A DNA stretch of 64,000 nt, taken from the NCBI RefSeq assembly GCF_003515065.1, contig NZ_QXGH01000032.1:1-64000 (forward strand), in the 5' to 3' direction. Below the pieces are notes generated by a model. That model did not search any database, was not told the DNA's origin, and saw nothing but the letters and a program-made list of their open reading frames with translations. This stretch comes from Nocardioides immobilis (lineage in GTDB: Bacteria > Actinomycetota > Actinomycetes > Propionibacteriales > Nocardioidaceae). Positions 7,952 to 16,817 of this stretch are shown in pieces. The first letter of the stretch is position 1; each line of letters starts with the position of its first letter. Both the position numbers and the translations under genes were made by a program.

Positions 7952-9004
7952 ATGACGGTGTCGGTACAGGTTGTGGATGGCAGGCACTGTTTGGTCGGCG
8001 ACTGGCCCGGCACGGGAGTAGGGAACGAGTTCCTGGCGCATCTACGGGCGCGGGCCTTCTCGCCGGCGACGGTCCGGGCCTATGCCTTCGACCTGGTCAA
8101 CTTCGCCCGGTTCCTCGACGAGCGGGACCTCTCGCTGGGATCGGTCGAGCCGATGGACGTCTTTGCCTGGGTCGACTGGCAGGGCGCCCGCACACCGGGG
8201 TCGGGGAAGGTGGTCCGGCTCGCGCCACCCAGTGCCGCGCCCGCGACGATCAACCGCAGGGTCGCCGCAGTGCGCGCGTTCTTCGAGTTCCTGGTGATGA
8301 GCAAGGCCTGTGCGGCGAATCCGGTCCCCGCACCGCGTCGGGGCCAGGGGCTGCGGCCCACCGCCCGGGGCATGCTCGGCCATCTCGGCCCGGGTCGTGC
8401 ACGTGGCGGCGGGCGTCTGGTGCGTGAGCAGCGTCGGCTTCCGGAGTCGCTGGATCTGGCCGAGGTGCAGGCCTTCATGTCGGGGTTGCGGACCCATCGG
8501 GACCGGGCGATGGTGCTGGCCATGCTGCTGGGCGGCCTGCGTTCGGCAGAGGTACGCGGTTTGCTGATCAAGGACGTCGACCAGGGACGACGACGGCTGC
8601 GGGTGGTCGGCAAGGGTGGACGGGAACGGGTGGTCCCGGTCGACGCCGCGTTCTTCGCCGAGCTGGTCGCCTATCTGCGTCACGAGCGACCCCGCGGACT
8701 CACCACCCCGGAGTGCTTCGTAGTGCTGCGCGGACCCACCACCGGCGCGCCGGTCAGCGAAGCGGGGCTACGGGCGCTGTTTCGGCGGCACCGGGACACC
8801 TCGGGAGCGACCAGGGTGCGACCGCACCGGCTGCGGCACACCTACGGCACCGAGCTTGCCGTCGCAGGGATCGACCTGCTGGCACTGCGGGAGCTGATGG
8901 GCCACGTCAGCCCGGAAACCACCAGCAGGTACGTGCATCTCTCCACCGAGCACCTGGCCGCCGAGTACGCGGCCGCCCGGGCGACCCTGAGTGAGATCCG
9001 GTGA
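7952..9004 (+). CDS. tnpA: Tyrosine recombinase TnpA-like
   Basis: 350 aa. An N-terminal SAM-like core-binding domain (FSPATVRAYAFDLVNFARFL) is followed by the catalytic domain. Catalytic residues visible are Arg197 (LLGGLRSAEV), Lys221 (GKGGRERVV), His292/Arg295 (RPHRLRHTYGT), His318 (GHVSPETT) and the nucleophile Tyr327 (SRYVHLS). All are present, so the enzyme should be active. GAAGGA precedes the ATG. Its stop overlaps the next start (GTGA), so the two recombinases should be made together, as in Tn554. Confidence 0.9.
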   Translation: MTVSVQVVDGRHCLVGDWPGTGVGNEFLAHLRARAFSPATVRAYAFDLVNFARFLDERDLSLGSVEPMDVFAWVDWQGARTPGSGKVVRLAPPSAAPATINRRVAAVRAFFEFLVMSKACAANPVPAPRRGQGLRPTARGMLGHLGPGRARGGGRLVREQRRLPESLDLAEVQAFMSGLRTHRDRAMVLAMLLGGLRSAEVRGLLIKDVDQGRRRLRVVGKGGRERVVPVDAAFFAELVAYLRHERPRGLTTPECFVVLRGPTTGAPVSEAGLRALFRRHRDTSGATRVRPHRLRHTYGTELAVAGIDLLALRELMGHVSPETTSRYVHLSTEHLAAEYAAARATLSEIR

Positions 9005-10944
9005 GCACCGCCGTCGCAAGGACCGCGACCACCGCGGACCACGACTGGATGAGCGCCTATGTCGAGCACTGCCAGCGGCTCGGCTGCGGCGACCGGGCGC
9101 TGCGGGACCGGCTGCGTAGCGCCCGCGGGTTCCTCGCCGCTCACCCGGATCCGTGGGTCTGGATGGATCAGCCGACCACCACACGGGTCACCGAGCTGCG
9201 CCGCACCCGCGCGTGGCCGCTGCTGGTGTTCCTCATTGGCACCGGCCGGCTACGGCTCGACCTCGAGTTGGCCGCGGCCAAGAACCTCACCGGACTGGGC
9301 GCCATCGTCGAAGCCCACCATGGCGAGGACTTCGCCACCGCCCGGGCAGCCGGGCTTCGGCTGGGCTGGACCCCGACCTGGGTCGACACCGTGCTCGGTG
9401 AATGTCTCGCGGTCCTGTTGGCCTGGCACGGCGGCACGATCGCCGACCTCAGCCAGCAGATCGTCGCCGAGTTCGACGAGCAGCTGGGCCAGACGATGCA
9501 GCTGTCGCGGTCCTCGCTGCGTGCCTACCGCGCCCGGCTGGCCAGCCTGCGACAGCTCATGTTCGAGATCGGCGTCCATGACGCCCCGCCGCGGCGCCGG
9601 CCTTGGTCCCGGACGCTGGAGCAGCGCTTCGCCGACGTCGCGATGGCCGAGGCGATCCGGACAGTGCTGCTGCGCTACGTCCAGACCCGCGCGAGCGTGC
9701 TGCGCCCCCGCTCGGTGGAGTCCCTGGTCAACGACCTATTGCCGTTCGCGGAGTTCCTCACCGCGCACCACCCCGAAGTCACCACGCTGCGGGACCTGGA
9801 ACGCCACCACGTCGAGGAGTTCCTGATCTGGAACCGGACCCGTTCGTGGCGCGGCCGCAAGGCCCGCCCCCAGCCGGTGTCGCCAGCGGTCACCCAGGCC
9901 GCCGTCCTGAGCCTGCGCAACCTGCTCGAGGACATCGCCGCCTGGGGTTGGGCCGAGGCACCCGCCGGCCGGCTGGTGTTCGCCGCCGACGTCCCCAAAC
10001 TCGACCGGCTACTGCCACGAGCCCTCGCCCCTGACGTCGACGCCAGGCTGATGGCCGCCGTCGCCGACCTGCCCGATCGGTTCGCCCGGACCGGCCTGCA
10101 GGTGCTGCGCGGATCCGGCCTGCGGGTAGGGGAACTCCTCGACCTCGAGATCGACGCCGTCATCGACTACGGCCCCGCCGGGACCTGGCTACGGGTCCCG
10201 CTCGGCAAGCTCGCCACCGAACGATCCGTCCCGCTCGACGAGGAAACCCTGGCGGCGCTGGATCAGTGGGCCCACCACCGGGGTGTTCATCGACCCATCC
10301 CGCACCCCCGCACCGGCCGACCCACCGACTTCCTCTTCACCGAACACGGGCGACGGCTCGGCGCGACCCGGCTGCGCAACGGACTCCTCGCGGCCGCGGC
10401 AGAAGCCGGCCTATGCGGGCCCGAAGGAGGGCCGCTGACGATCACGCCGCACCAGCTACGCCACACCTACGCCACCGCACTGGCCAACGCCGGCATGTCC
10501 TTGCAGGCCCTGATGGCGTTGCTCGGACACGTCACCCCGGAGATGACCATCCGCTACGCCACGCTGGCATCGCCCACCCTGCGAGGCGCCTACGACGAGG
10601 CGATGGGCAAGATGCGCCGCCAGCTCACCCTCACCCCGGTAGGACGACCGATCGTGCCAGACAAGATCTCCTGGCTAGCCAGCGAGATGCTCAAGACCCG
10701 CGTGGCACACGGCTACTGCTCCCGCCACGAATCCCAGGGCACCTGCCCCTACGCCAACATCTGCGAGACCTGCGACAACTACACCCCGGCCGCCGAGTTC
10801 GAGCCGACGCTCACCGACCAACTCGCCGACATCCGAGCACTACAGACCGACGCCGAAGAACGGGGCTGGACCGCCGAACAGGAACGACACCGACACGTCG
10901 CGACAGCCCTCGAAGGACACCTGAACAGCATCCGGCCAAGATGA
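9001..10944 (+). CDS. tnpB: Tyrosine recombinase TnpB-like with Cys-rich tail
   Basis: 647 aa, starting at a GTG that overlaps the tnpA stop. The N-terminal ~200 residues are family-specific. The catalytic domain has Arg375 (GSGLRVGELL), His484/Arg487 (TPHQLRHTYAT), His510 (LLGHVTPEMT) and Tyr519 (IRYATLA). The tail contains a Cys-rich cluster around 573-591 (YCSRHESQGTCPYANICETC) likely to bind metal, as in Tn554 TnpB. It probably acts together with TnpA as a heteromeric recombinase. Confidence 0.9.
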   Translation: MSTAVARTATTADHDWMSAYVEHCQRLGCGDRALRDRLRSARGFLAAHPDPWVWMDQPTTTRVTELRRTRAWPLLVFLIGTGRLRLDLELAAAKNLTGLGAIVEAHHGEDFATARAAGLRLGWTPTWVDTVLGECLAVLLAWHGGTIADLSQQIVAEFDEQLGQTMQLSRSSLRAYRARLASLRQLMFEIGVHDAPPRRRPWSRTLEQRFADVAMAEAIRTVLLRYVQTRASVLRPRSVESLVNDLLPFAEFLTAHHPEVTTLRDLERHHVEEFLIWNRTRSWRGRKARPQPVSPAVTQAAVLSLRNLLEDIAAWGWAEAPAGRLVFAADVPKLDRLLPRALAPDVDARLMAAVADLPDRFARTGLQVLRGSGLRVGELLDLEIDAVIDYGPAGTWLRVPLGKLATERSVPLDEETLAALDQWAHHRGVHRPIPHPRTGRPTDFLFTEHGRRLGATRLRNGLLAAAAEAGLCGPEGGPLTITPHQLRHTYATALANAGMSLQALMALLGHVTPEMTIRYATLASPTLRGAYDEAMGKMRRQLTLTPVGRPIVPDKISWLASEMLKTRVAHGYCSRHESQGTCPYANICETCDNYTPAAEFEPTLTDQLADIRALQTDAEERGWTAEQERHRHVATALEGHLNSIRPR

Positions 10945-10988
10945 AACGACCGACGCACAACCTTGACCCCACCACGAGGGCCGGATAA

Positions 10989-11203
10989 TGGAGCGAGTGA
11001 ACAAGGAGATCAAGCGCCGCTCCCGCGTCGTGGGCATCTTCCCCAACGCCGCCGCGGTCATCCGGCTGGTCGGTGCGGTCCTGATCGACATGCACGACGA
11101 GTGGATCGCCGGCGACCGTCGCTACCTCTCAGAGGAGTCCATGGCGCTCCTCAACGACCCCGTGGATACTGGTGATCACGCCGCCATCGAGAGCGGCGAG
11201 TAG
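10989..11203 (+). pseudogene. IS256-family transposase, C-terminal part
   Basis: Resumes directly after the tyrosine-recombinase insert with the catalytic Glu (LERVNKEIKRRSRVVGIFPN) and ends ...YLSEESMALLNDP... at 11203. It is the missing end of the transposase at 6824-7847. Translation from the ATG at 10988 would give only this tail, without the two Asp residues. Confidence 0.9.
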
Positions 11204-11250
11204 GGCACCGAGGATCCCCTCAAAGCCCACCACCCAGCGGGGCTCTGTCC

Positions 11251-12132
11251 ATCTTCGCCGCCGTCCACGGCTGGCTGGTCTACGGGGATCGCAACGGGAT
11301 CTGGGCGGTCGACCCGGGGCGACCCGACCAGGAGCCGAAGCTCGTGGCCGACGAGCCGGGGCAGCCACTGGGATGGTCGAGCGACGGGACGAAGCTGTTG
11401 ATCGCCAGGGTGGACATCGACGGCACCGCCGAGGGGAGACTCGGCCTGGCCGTGCTGAACGCCGACGGCACCGAGTCTCGGGTCGCAAGCGGCACGACCT
11501 ACCTCGGGGGCTCGATCTCCCCCGATGGCTCGCAAGTGATCTACTCCGACGCGTTCTCCGGCAAGCCCGGGATCTACACGGTCGGAGCCGACGGGGGCAC
11601 GCCGCGTCTCCTGCACAGGCCTGAGCCGCGGCCGGATCCCGAGCCGGCTCCCGGTCAAGAGCCGGCCATGTTCGATCGGGAGACCTACTACCCGGTGTTC
11701 TCACCTGACGGCAGCCAGATCGCCTACTTCGACGGCCACGGGGACTGGGGCCACCGGCTTCGGGTGATGAACGCGGACGGAACCGGTAGCCGGACTCTGT
11801 ACGAATCCGAGGGCCACATCAACGGGCTGGCGTGGGCCGCGGACGGCCAGCGGCTGATCTTCGGCAACGACGACGGGATGTGGCGCATCGGAATCGACGG
11901 GTCGGGGTTCACCCGGATGGACGTCCCGGGCGGATTCCCGGACTGGTCTGCGGACGGATCCTGGGTGCTTTACGTGCGGGCGCGCAGCCTCTACCTCGCC
12001 CGTGCGGACGGCACCCAGGCAACCGAGCTCTCCAACGCGCCCCTCGGCTGGGGGTACGCGCCGCCCGCGTTCCTGGGGGCGCGGTGGTCGAGAGGGTGGA
12101 ACCCGCTCCCACTCGAGGGAGGTGCGGAATGA
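11251..12132 (+). pseudogene. Beta-propeller protein, C-terminal fragment
   Basis: Reads on from the IS256 right end as IFAAVHGWLVYGDRNGIWAV, followed by repeated TolB/PD40-like blades (GWSSDGTKLLIAR, SISPDGSQVIYSD, VFSPDGSQIAYFD, AWAADGQRLIFGN, DWSADGSWVLYV). Together with 6432-6704 it makes a single membrane-anchored propeller gene. Its stop overlaps the start of the serine hydrolase gene by ATGA, so sigma factor, propeller and hydrolase formed one operon before insertion. A frame from 11344 (GTG) is open but lacks the first blade and any export signal. Confidence 0.8.
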
Positions 12133-13379
12133 ACAGATCCTGGTGCCGAAGGCCGGTGCTGTCGCTGGCGTTGATGTTCGTCCTAGCGCTCGCCGGGTGC
12201 AGCTCGGAGTCACCGGCCGGTCCAGCCACCAAACCTGCCTCACCGTCAGCCACGGAGACGCAGGCGACCCCGCCACCGGCGCCCGAGCCATTCCCGGTCC
12301 GCGCCTTCGCCGACATCAACGCGGACCCCGTGTCCGAGGACCGTGCCGCCGAGCTCCAGGCCGTTCTGGAGGAGATGAGCGAGGACGCGGACGGCGCCGG
12401 CATGTCGGCCACGGTGCTGTCACCGGAAGGCTCGTGGAGCGGAGCGATCGGCACGGCGGACGCGAGCGGCCGGAAGGTCGGGGTCCGCGACCAGTTCGCC
12501 ATCGCCAGCGTCACCAAGACGATCGTCGCGACCCAGGTGATGCAGCTCGTCGAGGCCGGTGAGCTGGGCCTCGACGACCCGGCTGCCGACTACCTGCCCG
12601 CCGACCTCGACTTCGACAGCAACGGGGCCACGATCCGCCACCTGCTCAGCCACTACAGCGGCATCCCCGACTGGTTCGACGACGAATTCAAGGAGAAGCT
12701 CGCCACCAGGCCTGGGCGATCGTGGCGACTCGCCGAGGTACTGGCGACGATCGAGGAGGATCGCTGGCCTGCAGGCGAGACATTCGAGTACGCCGACACC
12801 AACTACAACCTGCTCGGGCTGATCATCGAGCAGGTCACCGGGCGGCCGCTGGTCGACGTGCTTCGCGACGGCGTCCTCGGCATCGACCGGATACCCAGGC
12901 TCATCTACCAGCCGGACGAGGCCCCGAGCGAGCCGATCGCCATGCCCTACGCGGAGCCGGTCTCCGCCCTCGAGGCCAGGGGCGGCACCCTGCCATCGCT
13001 GGCAGACTCGACATCCGCCGGCCCCGCAGGCGCGCTCGCGACGGACGCGTCGTCCTTGGCGCACTGGTGGCAGGCATTGTGCACGGGGCAACTCGTGTCT
13101 CCGGAGTCGCTCACCGCCATGGCCCGCGACGTGGAGACCGGTGAGCGCATCGACAGGTACGGGGACGGCCACGGCCTCGGACTGACGAACATGACCGGGT
13201 CGGACGCCAGGTCATTCGGGTACGGCGGATACAACCTCGGCTACCTCGCCTGGACGGCGTGCCTGCCGGCCAGCGGATCGGTGGTTGTCGTCCTGACCAA
13301 CACCACGGAGGTCCCGGAGGCCTGGCCCAGACCGCTGGTAGCCGAGGTCGACTGCGGCGAGGCTGGGGCGACTCCGTGA
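12129..13379 (+). CDS. Lipoprotein serine hydrolase (beta-lactamase class C / DD-peptidase fold)
   Basis: 416 aa. The lipobox LALAGCSS sits after an N-terminal hydrophobic stretch, followed by a Pro/Thr/Ala-rich linker. The catalytic SxxK motif is SVTK (FAIASVTKTIVA). The second motif, normally YxN, reads YAD in FEYADTNYNLLG, and the third, normally HxG or KTG, appears as YGG in SFGYGGYNLGY. It may therefore be an esterase, peptidase or a non-catalytic wall-binding relative rather than a true beta-lactamase. It was probably co-transcribed with the ECF sigma factor and the propeller, which suggests an envelope-stress role. Confidence 0.82.
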   Translation: MNRSWCRRPVLSLALMFVLALAGCSSESPAGPATKPASPSATETQATPPPAPEPFPVRAFADINADPVSEDRAAELQAVLEEMSEDADGAGMSATVLSPEGSWSGAIGTADASGRKVGVRDQFAIASVTKTIVATQVMQLVEAGELGLDDPAADYLPADLDFDSNGATIRHLLSHYSGIPDWFDDEFKEKLATRPGRSWRLAEVLATIEEDRWPAGETFEYADTNYNLLGLIIEQVTGRPLVDVLRDGVLGIDRIPRLIYQPDEAPSEPIAMPYAEPVSALEARGGTLPSLADSTSAGPAGALATDASSLAHWWQALCTGQLVSPESLTAMARDVETGERIDRYGDGHGLGLTNMTGSDARSFGYGGYNLGYLAWTACLPASGSVVVVLTNTTEVPEAWPRPLVAEVDCGEAGATP

Positions 13380-13437
13380 GTGAGCCGAACCGCCGAGGTC
13401 GCTGCTGGAGCCGGCCGCAACGCGGTAGTCGTGTGCC

Positions 13438-14301
13438 TCAGCGCACGGGCAGGGTGAGGTTCAAGTCGTTGAGCTCGCCGCCGACGACGTCGAACGTTCC
13501 CGCGGCGTACGGCACCCCGCCGTTCCACTGGTGGGTCGAGACGGTGACCTGGTACCGCCCGGTCGGCAGCGTGATCCGGTACGACCCGTCCGCGCCGATC
13601 GCGGCCCGGTGGCCGTCGGGCTCGCCGGCGAACTCGACCTCGCCGGACGTGACGAACTGGCCGGTCCCGAGCGCGGGTCCGCCGTTGAGCGTCACGACAC
13701 CGGTGACACTGCCGCGCTCGGTGTTCGGGTCGACGTAGGTGAAGGGTCCGACCCGGACCGCGGGCGGGGTCTCGCCGGCGCTGCACGCCGACCGTCCGAA
13801 GCCGGGGACCTCCACGGCCAGGCCCGGTGCGACCCGGAGCCGGACGGCGTCGTCGTCGACCGGTCCGCAGGCGTGGGAGGCGGCCCATCCGAACGTCACC
13901 TTCACCGAACGGTCGGGCAGGACCGTGAGCTGCCGGGCGTCGCCGAGGCTGCCGTCGGTGACGGTCGCGACGCCCGCAGGACGCCAGTCGGCGAGGACGA
14001 CGACGAACGGGAAGCCGTCGACCGTGCACGGCTCGACGCCCGGGGCGAGCTCGAGGGTCGCGGTGAGGTACGTCGTACCGGCCGTCACCTGTCGGCTGGC
14101 ACCGCCGGCGACGAGATCGCCGGCCGCGCACGGGTGCACTCCGGCCGACGCCTGCGTCGCCGCGGGGCGACCCGGCTCGGAGCCACCACGCGCCACGAAG
14201 TACGCCACCGCGATGACGAGCACCAGCCCGGCGGTCACCGCGGCAGCGACGTCGTCGCGGCGCCGCTGGCGCGGCGCCGGGAGTCGGTCGAGGTCGGTCA
14301 C
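13438..14301 (-). CDS. Membrane protein with DUF4232-like and carboxypeptidase-regulatory-like domains
   Basis: 287 aa from GTG 14301 (GGAG upstream). A short cytoplasmic Arg-rich start precedes one transmembrane helix (VAAAVTAGLVLVIAVAYFV). The middle domain has paired Cys and resembles DUF4232 exported domains (AGDLVAGGASRQVTAG, then ACGPVDDDAVRLRV). The last ~80 residues (GVVTLNGGPALGTGQF, then DGSYRITLPTGRYQV) look like an Ig-like/carboxypeptidase-regulatory-like fold. No catalytic motif is seen. It is convergent with the serine hydrolase, 58 bp away. Confidence 0.7.
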   Translation of the reverse strand: MTDLDRLPAPRQRRRDDVAAAVTAGLVLVIAVAYFVARGGSEPGRPAATQASAGVHPCAAGDLVAGGASRQVTAGTTYLTATLELAPGVEPCTVDGFPFVVVLADWRPAGVATVTDGSLGDARQLTVLPDRSVKVTFGWAASHACGPVDDDAVRLRVAPGLAVEVPGFGRSACSAGETPPAVRVGPFTYVDPNTERGSVTGVVTLNGGPALGTGQFVTSGEVEFAGEPDGHRAAIGADGSYRITLPTGRYQVTVSTHQWNGGVPYAAGTFDVVGGELNDLNLTLPVR

Positions 14302-14345
14302 GGTGCACTCCGGTCGTCGAGGTTCTACGACCGGTCTACACCCGG

Positions 14346-14921
14346 CTACCGCACGACGTCGTAGATGAGCTTCTGCACGCCGTTCGCGTAGGACTCGCTC
14401 TCGGCCAGGCTCAGCTTCTGCTTGTCGGGTGAGGAGTCGGTGAAGAGCCGCTTGCCGGAGCCGAGCACGATCGGGAAGACCAGCAGGTGGTAGCGGTCGA
14501 CCAGACCGGCGGCGGCCAGCGACTGAGCGAGCCGGGCGCTGGCGTGGACGGAGATCGGTCCGCCCTCGGTCTCCTTGAGTGCGGCGACCTCGTCCATGTT
14601 CCGGAGGATGGTGATGTCGCCCCAGTTGTCGACGAGCTCGTCCTCCTTGAGGGTGGTGGAGACGACGTACTTGGGCATCGCGTTGTACTTCGGGAACTCC
14701 TCGGTCATCTTCGGCCACACGGGTGCGAAGAGGTCGTAGCTGACCCGGCCGAGCATCAACGCGCCGGCCTCCTCCTGCTCCTGCTCCTTGATCGCGTAGA
14801 CCTCGGGGCGGAACTCGACGTCCTTGAACGACCAGCCGCCGTGGGGGTGTCCCTCGTTGCCTCCGGGCGAGTCGATGACGCCGTCGAGGGTGATGAACTC
14901 GGTGACGTACAGGGTGCGCAT
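14346..14921 (-). CDS. RibD C-terminal / dihydrofolate-reductase-like protein
   Basis: 191 aa. It begins MRTLYVTEFITLDGVIDSPGG and contains GALMLGRVSYDLFAPVWP and HLLVFPIVLGSGKRLF, the signature of the RibD-C/DHFR-like family. These are NADPH-dependent reductase-like proteins of mostly unknown substrate. AAGGAG lies 7 nt upstream of the ATG. It is transcribed alone, about 45 bp from the DUF4232-like gene on the same strand. Confidence 0.85.
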   Translation of the reverse strand: MRTLYVTEFITLDGVIDSPGGNEGHPHGGWSFKDVEFRPEVYAIKEQEQEEAGALMLGRVSYDLFAPVWPKMTEEFPKYNAMPKYVVSTTLKEDELVDNWGDITILRNMDEVAALKETEGGPISVHASARLAQSLAAAGLVDRYHLLVFPIVLGSGKRLFTDSSPDKQKLSLAESESYANGVQKLIYDVVR

Positions 14922-15048
14922 CTCTGATCTCCTTGGGTGGGGGTTGCTTCAACCTCACCACGAACGGCACGGTTGGGATACGACAGGCACCCGCCAAAAA
15001 TTTCAGGATCCTGCCAATCCGGAGCAGAGATGCCGGGTACGACGCGCG

Positions 15049-16005
15049 TCAGCGGCGCGCGGCGTAGATCCGTCGTACGACGTCCTCGATGTCCGGCTCC
15101 TCGACGGTGAGGTCCAGCACCTCCGCCCGCTCGCTGACGGACGCCAGCACCCGCGCGGCCGTGGTCGCCTCGGCGTCGAACGCCAGCCGCTGGCGCAGGC
15201 CGTGGCCCTCCGAGCCGAGATGGCGCGTGCCCGGGATGCCGGTCAGGTCCTCGATCGACTCGGCGAGGTCGACGACGAGGACCCGCTCGGCGCCGACGGT
15301 CCGCGAGAGTCCGGGCAGGTCGCCGTCGTAGGCGAGCCGGCCGCGGTCGATGACGAGGATCCGGTCGCAGAGCCGCTCGACGTCGCCCATGTCGTGGGTG
15401 GTCAGGAGCAGGGTGGTGCCGTGGGTCCGCCGCTCGGCGACCAGGAACTCGCGGAGCCGCTGCTTGGAGAGAACGTCGAGCCCGATCGTCGGCTCGTCCA
15501 GGATGACCAGCCGGGGGGAGTGGAGCAGCGCCGCGGCCATCTCGGCCCGCATCCGCTGGCCGAGGGACAGCTGACGCACGGGTGTCCCCAGGAACTCCGC
15601 CATCTCCAGCCGCTCGACCAGCTCGTCGGTCCGCTCCTTCTCCGCGGCCGCCGAGAGGTCGTGGATGGCCGCGAGGATCCGGAAAGACTCCCGCACCGGC
15701 AGGTCCCACCACAGCTGGGAGCGCTGGCCGAACACGACGCCGACCTGGCGGGCGAGCCGCCGCCGGTCCTGCACCGGCCGGAGCCCGCAGGTTGTCACGG
15801 AGCCCTGGGTCGGCACCAGGATCCCGGTCAGCATCTTGATCGTGGTCGACTTCCCGGCGCCGTTCGCGCCGATGTACCCGACCGCCTCGCCGGGCTCGAT
15901 CCGGAGGGTGAGGTCGTCGACCGCGAGGACGGTGCGCCGCTTGAGCCCGTCACGGACCTTGAACTCCCGGGTCAGCCCGGTGGTCTCGATGATCGGTTCG
16001 GTCAT
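15049..16005 (-). CDS. ABC transporter ATP-binding protein
   Basis: 318 aa. Walker A is GANGAGKST, the signature is LSLGQRM, and Walker B is LVILDEPTIGLD with an H-loop in LLTTHD. A ~90-residue C-terminal extension (HLGSEGHGLRQRLAF and on) is typical of exporter ATPases paired with ABC-2/DUF990-like permeases. It is the third gene of a minus-strand trio. Its start overlaps the upstream permease stop by 4 nt. Confidence 0.93.
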   Translation of the reverse strand: MTEPIIETTGLTREFKVRDGLKRRTVLAVDDLTLRIEPGEAVGYIGANGAGKSTTIKMLTGILVPTQGSVTTCGLRPVQDRRRLARQVGVVFGQRSQLWWDLPVRESFRILAAIHDLSAAAEKERTDELVERLEMAEFLGTPVRQLSLGQRMRAEMAAALLHSPRLVILDEPTIGLDVLSKQRLREFLVAERRTHGTTLLLTTHDMGDVERLCDRILVIDRGRLAYDGDLPGLSRTVGAERVLVVDLAESIEDLTGIPGTRHLGSEGHGLRQRLAFDAEATTAARVLASVSERAEVLDLTVEEPDIEDVVRRIYAARR

Positions 16006-16817
16006 CCTCCGCCTCCTTGGTAGTGCCGGACGCCGAGGCGCCAGCTCACGAGCGCCATCACCCAGGTCCACGCCGCGGCGACCGGCGCGCACCAGCCGAC
16101 CCAGTCGGGAAGCCCGAGGGGTGCCTCCACGCCGAGGAGCCAGAGCGCCGGCAGGAACCCGGTGAACGCCATCGGGAAGAAGAAGCCGAAGACCGCCCAC
16201 AGCGGCCGGTTCCAGACCGAGGCGGGCTGGGTCGCCGCGTAGCGGCCGCCGTACACGAACGCGTTGGTGGTCTCCGCGCCCTCGACCAGGAAGAACTGCG
16301 CGCCGCCCGCCCACACGAACATCCCGGCGAACATCGCGTAGCCGCTGACGATCGCGACGAGGAGCAACAGCACGTGGGCGGGACTCCAGGCGATGTCGTT
16401 GACAGTCAGGCCGACCACCAGTGCAACGGCTCCGACCGCCGCCCGGGCGAGGCGGCGCAGCGAGATGTCGCTGGTGACGAGCTGGAGCAGCAGCGGCTGG
16501 GGGCGGAGGTAGAAGACGTCGAGGGTGCCGGCCCGGAGGTACGTCGGCAGGTTGTCGCAGTGCCCGAAGGTCATGTCGGCGAGGGAGAAGCAGAGGTCGG
16601 CCAGGCCGAACACCAGCAGGATCTGGGAGAACTCCAGGCCACCGAGCTCGACGACGTTGTGGAAGAGCACCCAGATCTCGGCCAGCTCGATCACCCCGAC
16701 CAGCATCGAGCTGGCGAGGTCGACCGCGAAGCTGGCCCGGTAGGAGCGCTGTGAGCGGGCCCGGGATGCGAGCACCGCGCGATAAGGGCGGGTCCGGGCG
16801 CCGAGCGAGTCAGCCAC
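16002..16817 (-). CDS. ABC-2-type permease subunit 2
   Basis: 271 aa from GTG 16817. Around six hydrophobic segments are visible (for example FSQILLVFGLADLCFSLADM and VLLLLVAIVSGYAMFAGMFV). It overlaps both neighbours by a few bases. It pairs with the permease at 16810-17619 to form a heteromeric exporter channel driven by the ATPase at 15049-16005. Substrate unknown; multi-drug or lipid export is typical of such trios. Confidence 0.85.
   Translation of the reverse strand: MADSLGARTRPYRAVLASRARSQRSYRASFAVDLASSMLVGVIELAEIWVLFHNVVELGGLEFSQILLVFGLADLCFSLADMTFGHCDNLPTYLRAGTLDVFYLRPQPLLLQLVTSDISLRRLARAAVGAVALVVGLTVNDIAWSPAHVLLLLVAIVSGYAMFAGMFVWAGGAQFFLVEGAETTNAFVYGGRYAATQPASVWNRPLWAVFGFFFPMAFTGFLPALWLLGVEAPLGLPDWVGWCAPVAAAWTWVMALVSWRLGVRHYQGGGG

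Larger units (their letters stand above)
7848..10989 (+). mobile_element. Tn554-like element with two tyrosine recombinases
   Basis: A 3.1 kb insert splits the IS256 transposase between Leu and the catalytic Glu. It carries two overlapping tyrosine recombinases of 350 and 647 aa, close to Tn554 TnpA (361) and TnpB (630). I see no TnpC and no cargo. The ends are related in inverted orientation: TATCCG...GGCCCTC at the left (7848-7866), and GAGGGCCGGATA at the right (10976-10987). Joining 7847 to 10989 restores AsnProLeuGluArgVal in frame. There is no obvious target duplication beyond one base, as expected for tyrosine-recombinase insertion. Confidence 0.85.
6706..11250 (+). mobile_element. IS256-family element, interrupted by a tyrosine-recombinase element
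   Basis: The left terminus (GGAGAGTCCC... with GGTGGTGGGGTTTGAG) matches the reverse complement of the right terminus (GGACAGAG... with GGTGGTGGGCTTTGAG), forming imperfect terminal inverted repeats. The flanks read ATCCTTCGC on the left and ATCTTCGC on the right, a likely 8-9 bp target duplication with one indel. Between them lies a transposase split in two. The IS disrupts the beta-propeller gene downstream of the sigma factor. Confidence 0.85.
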
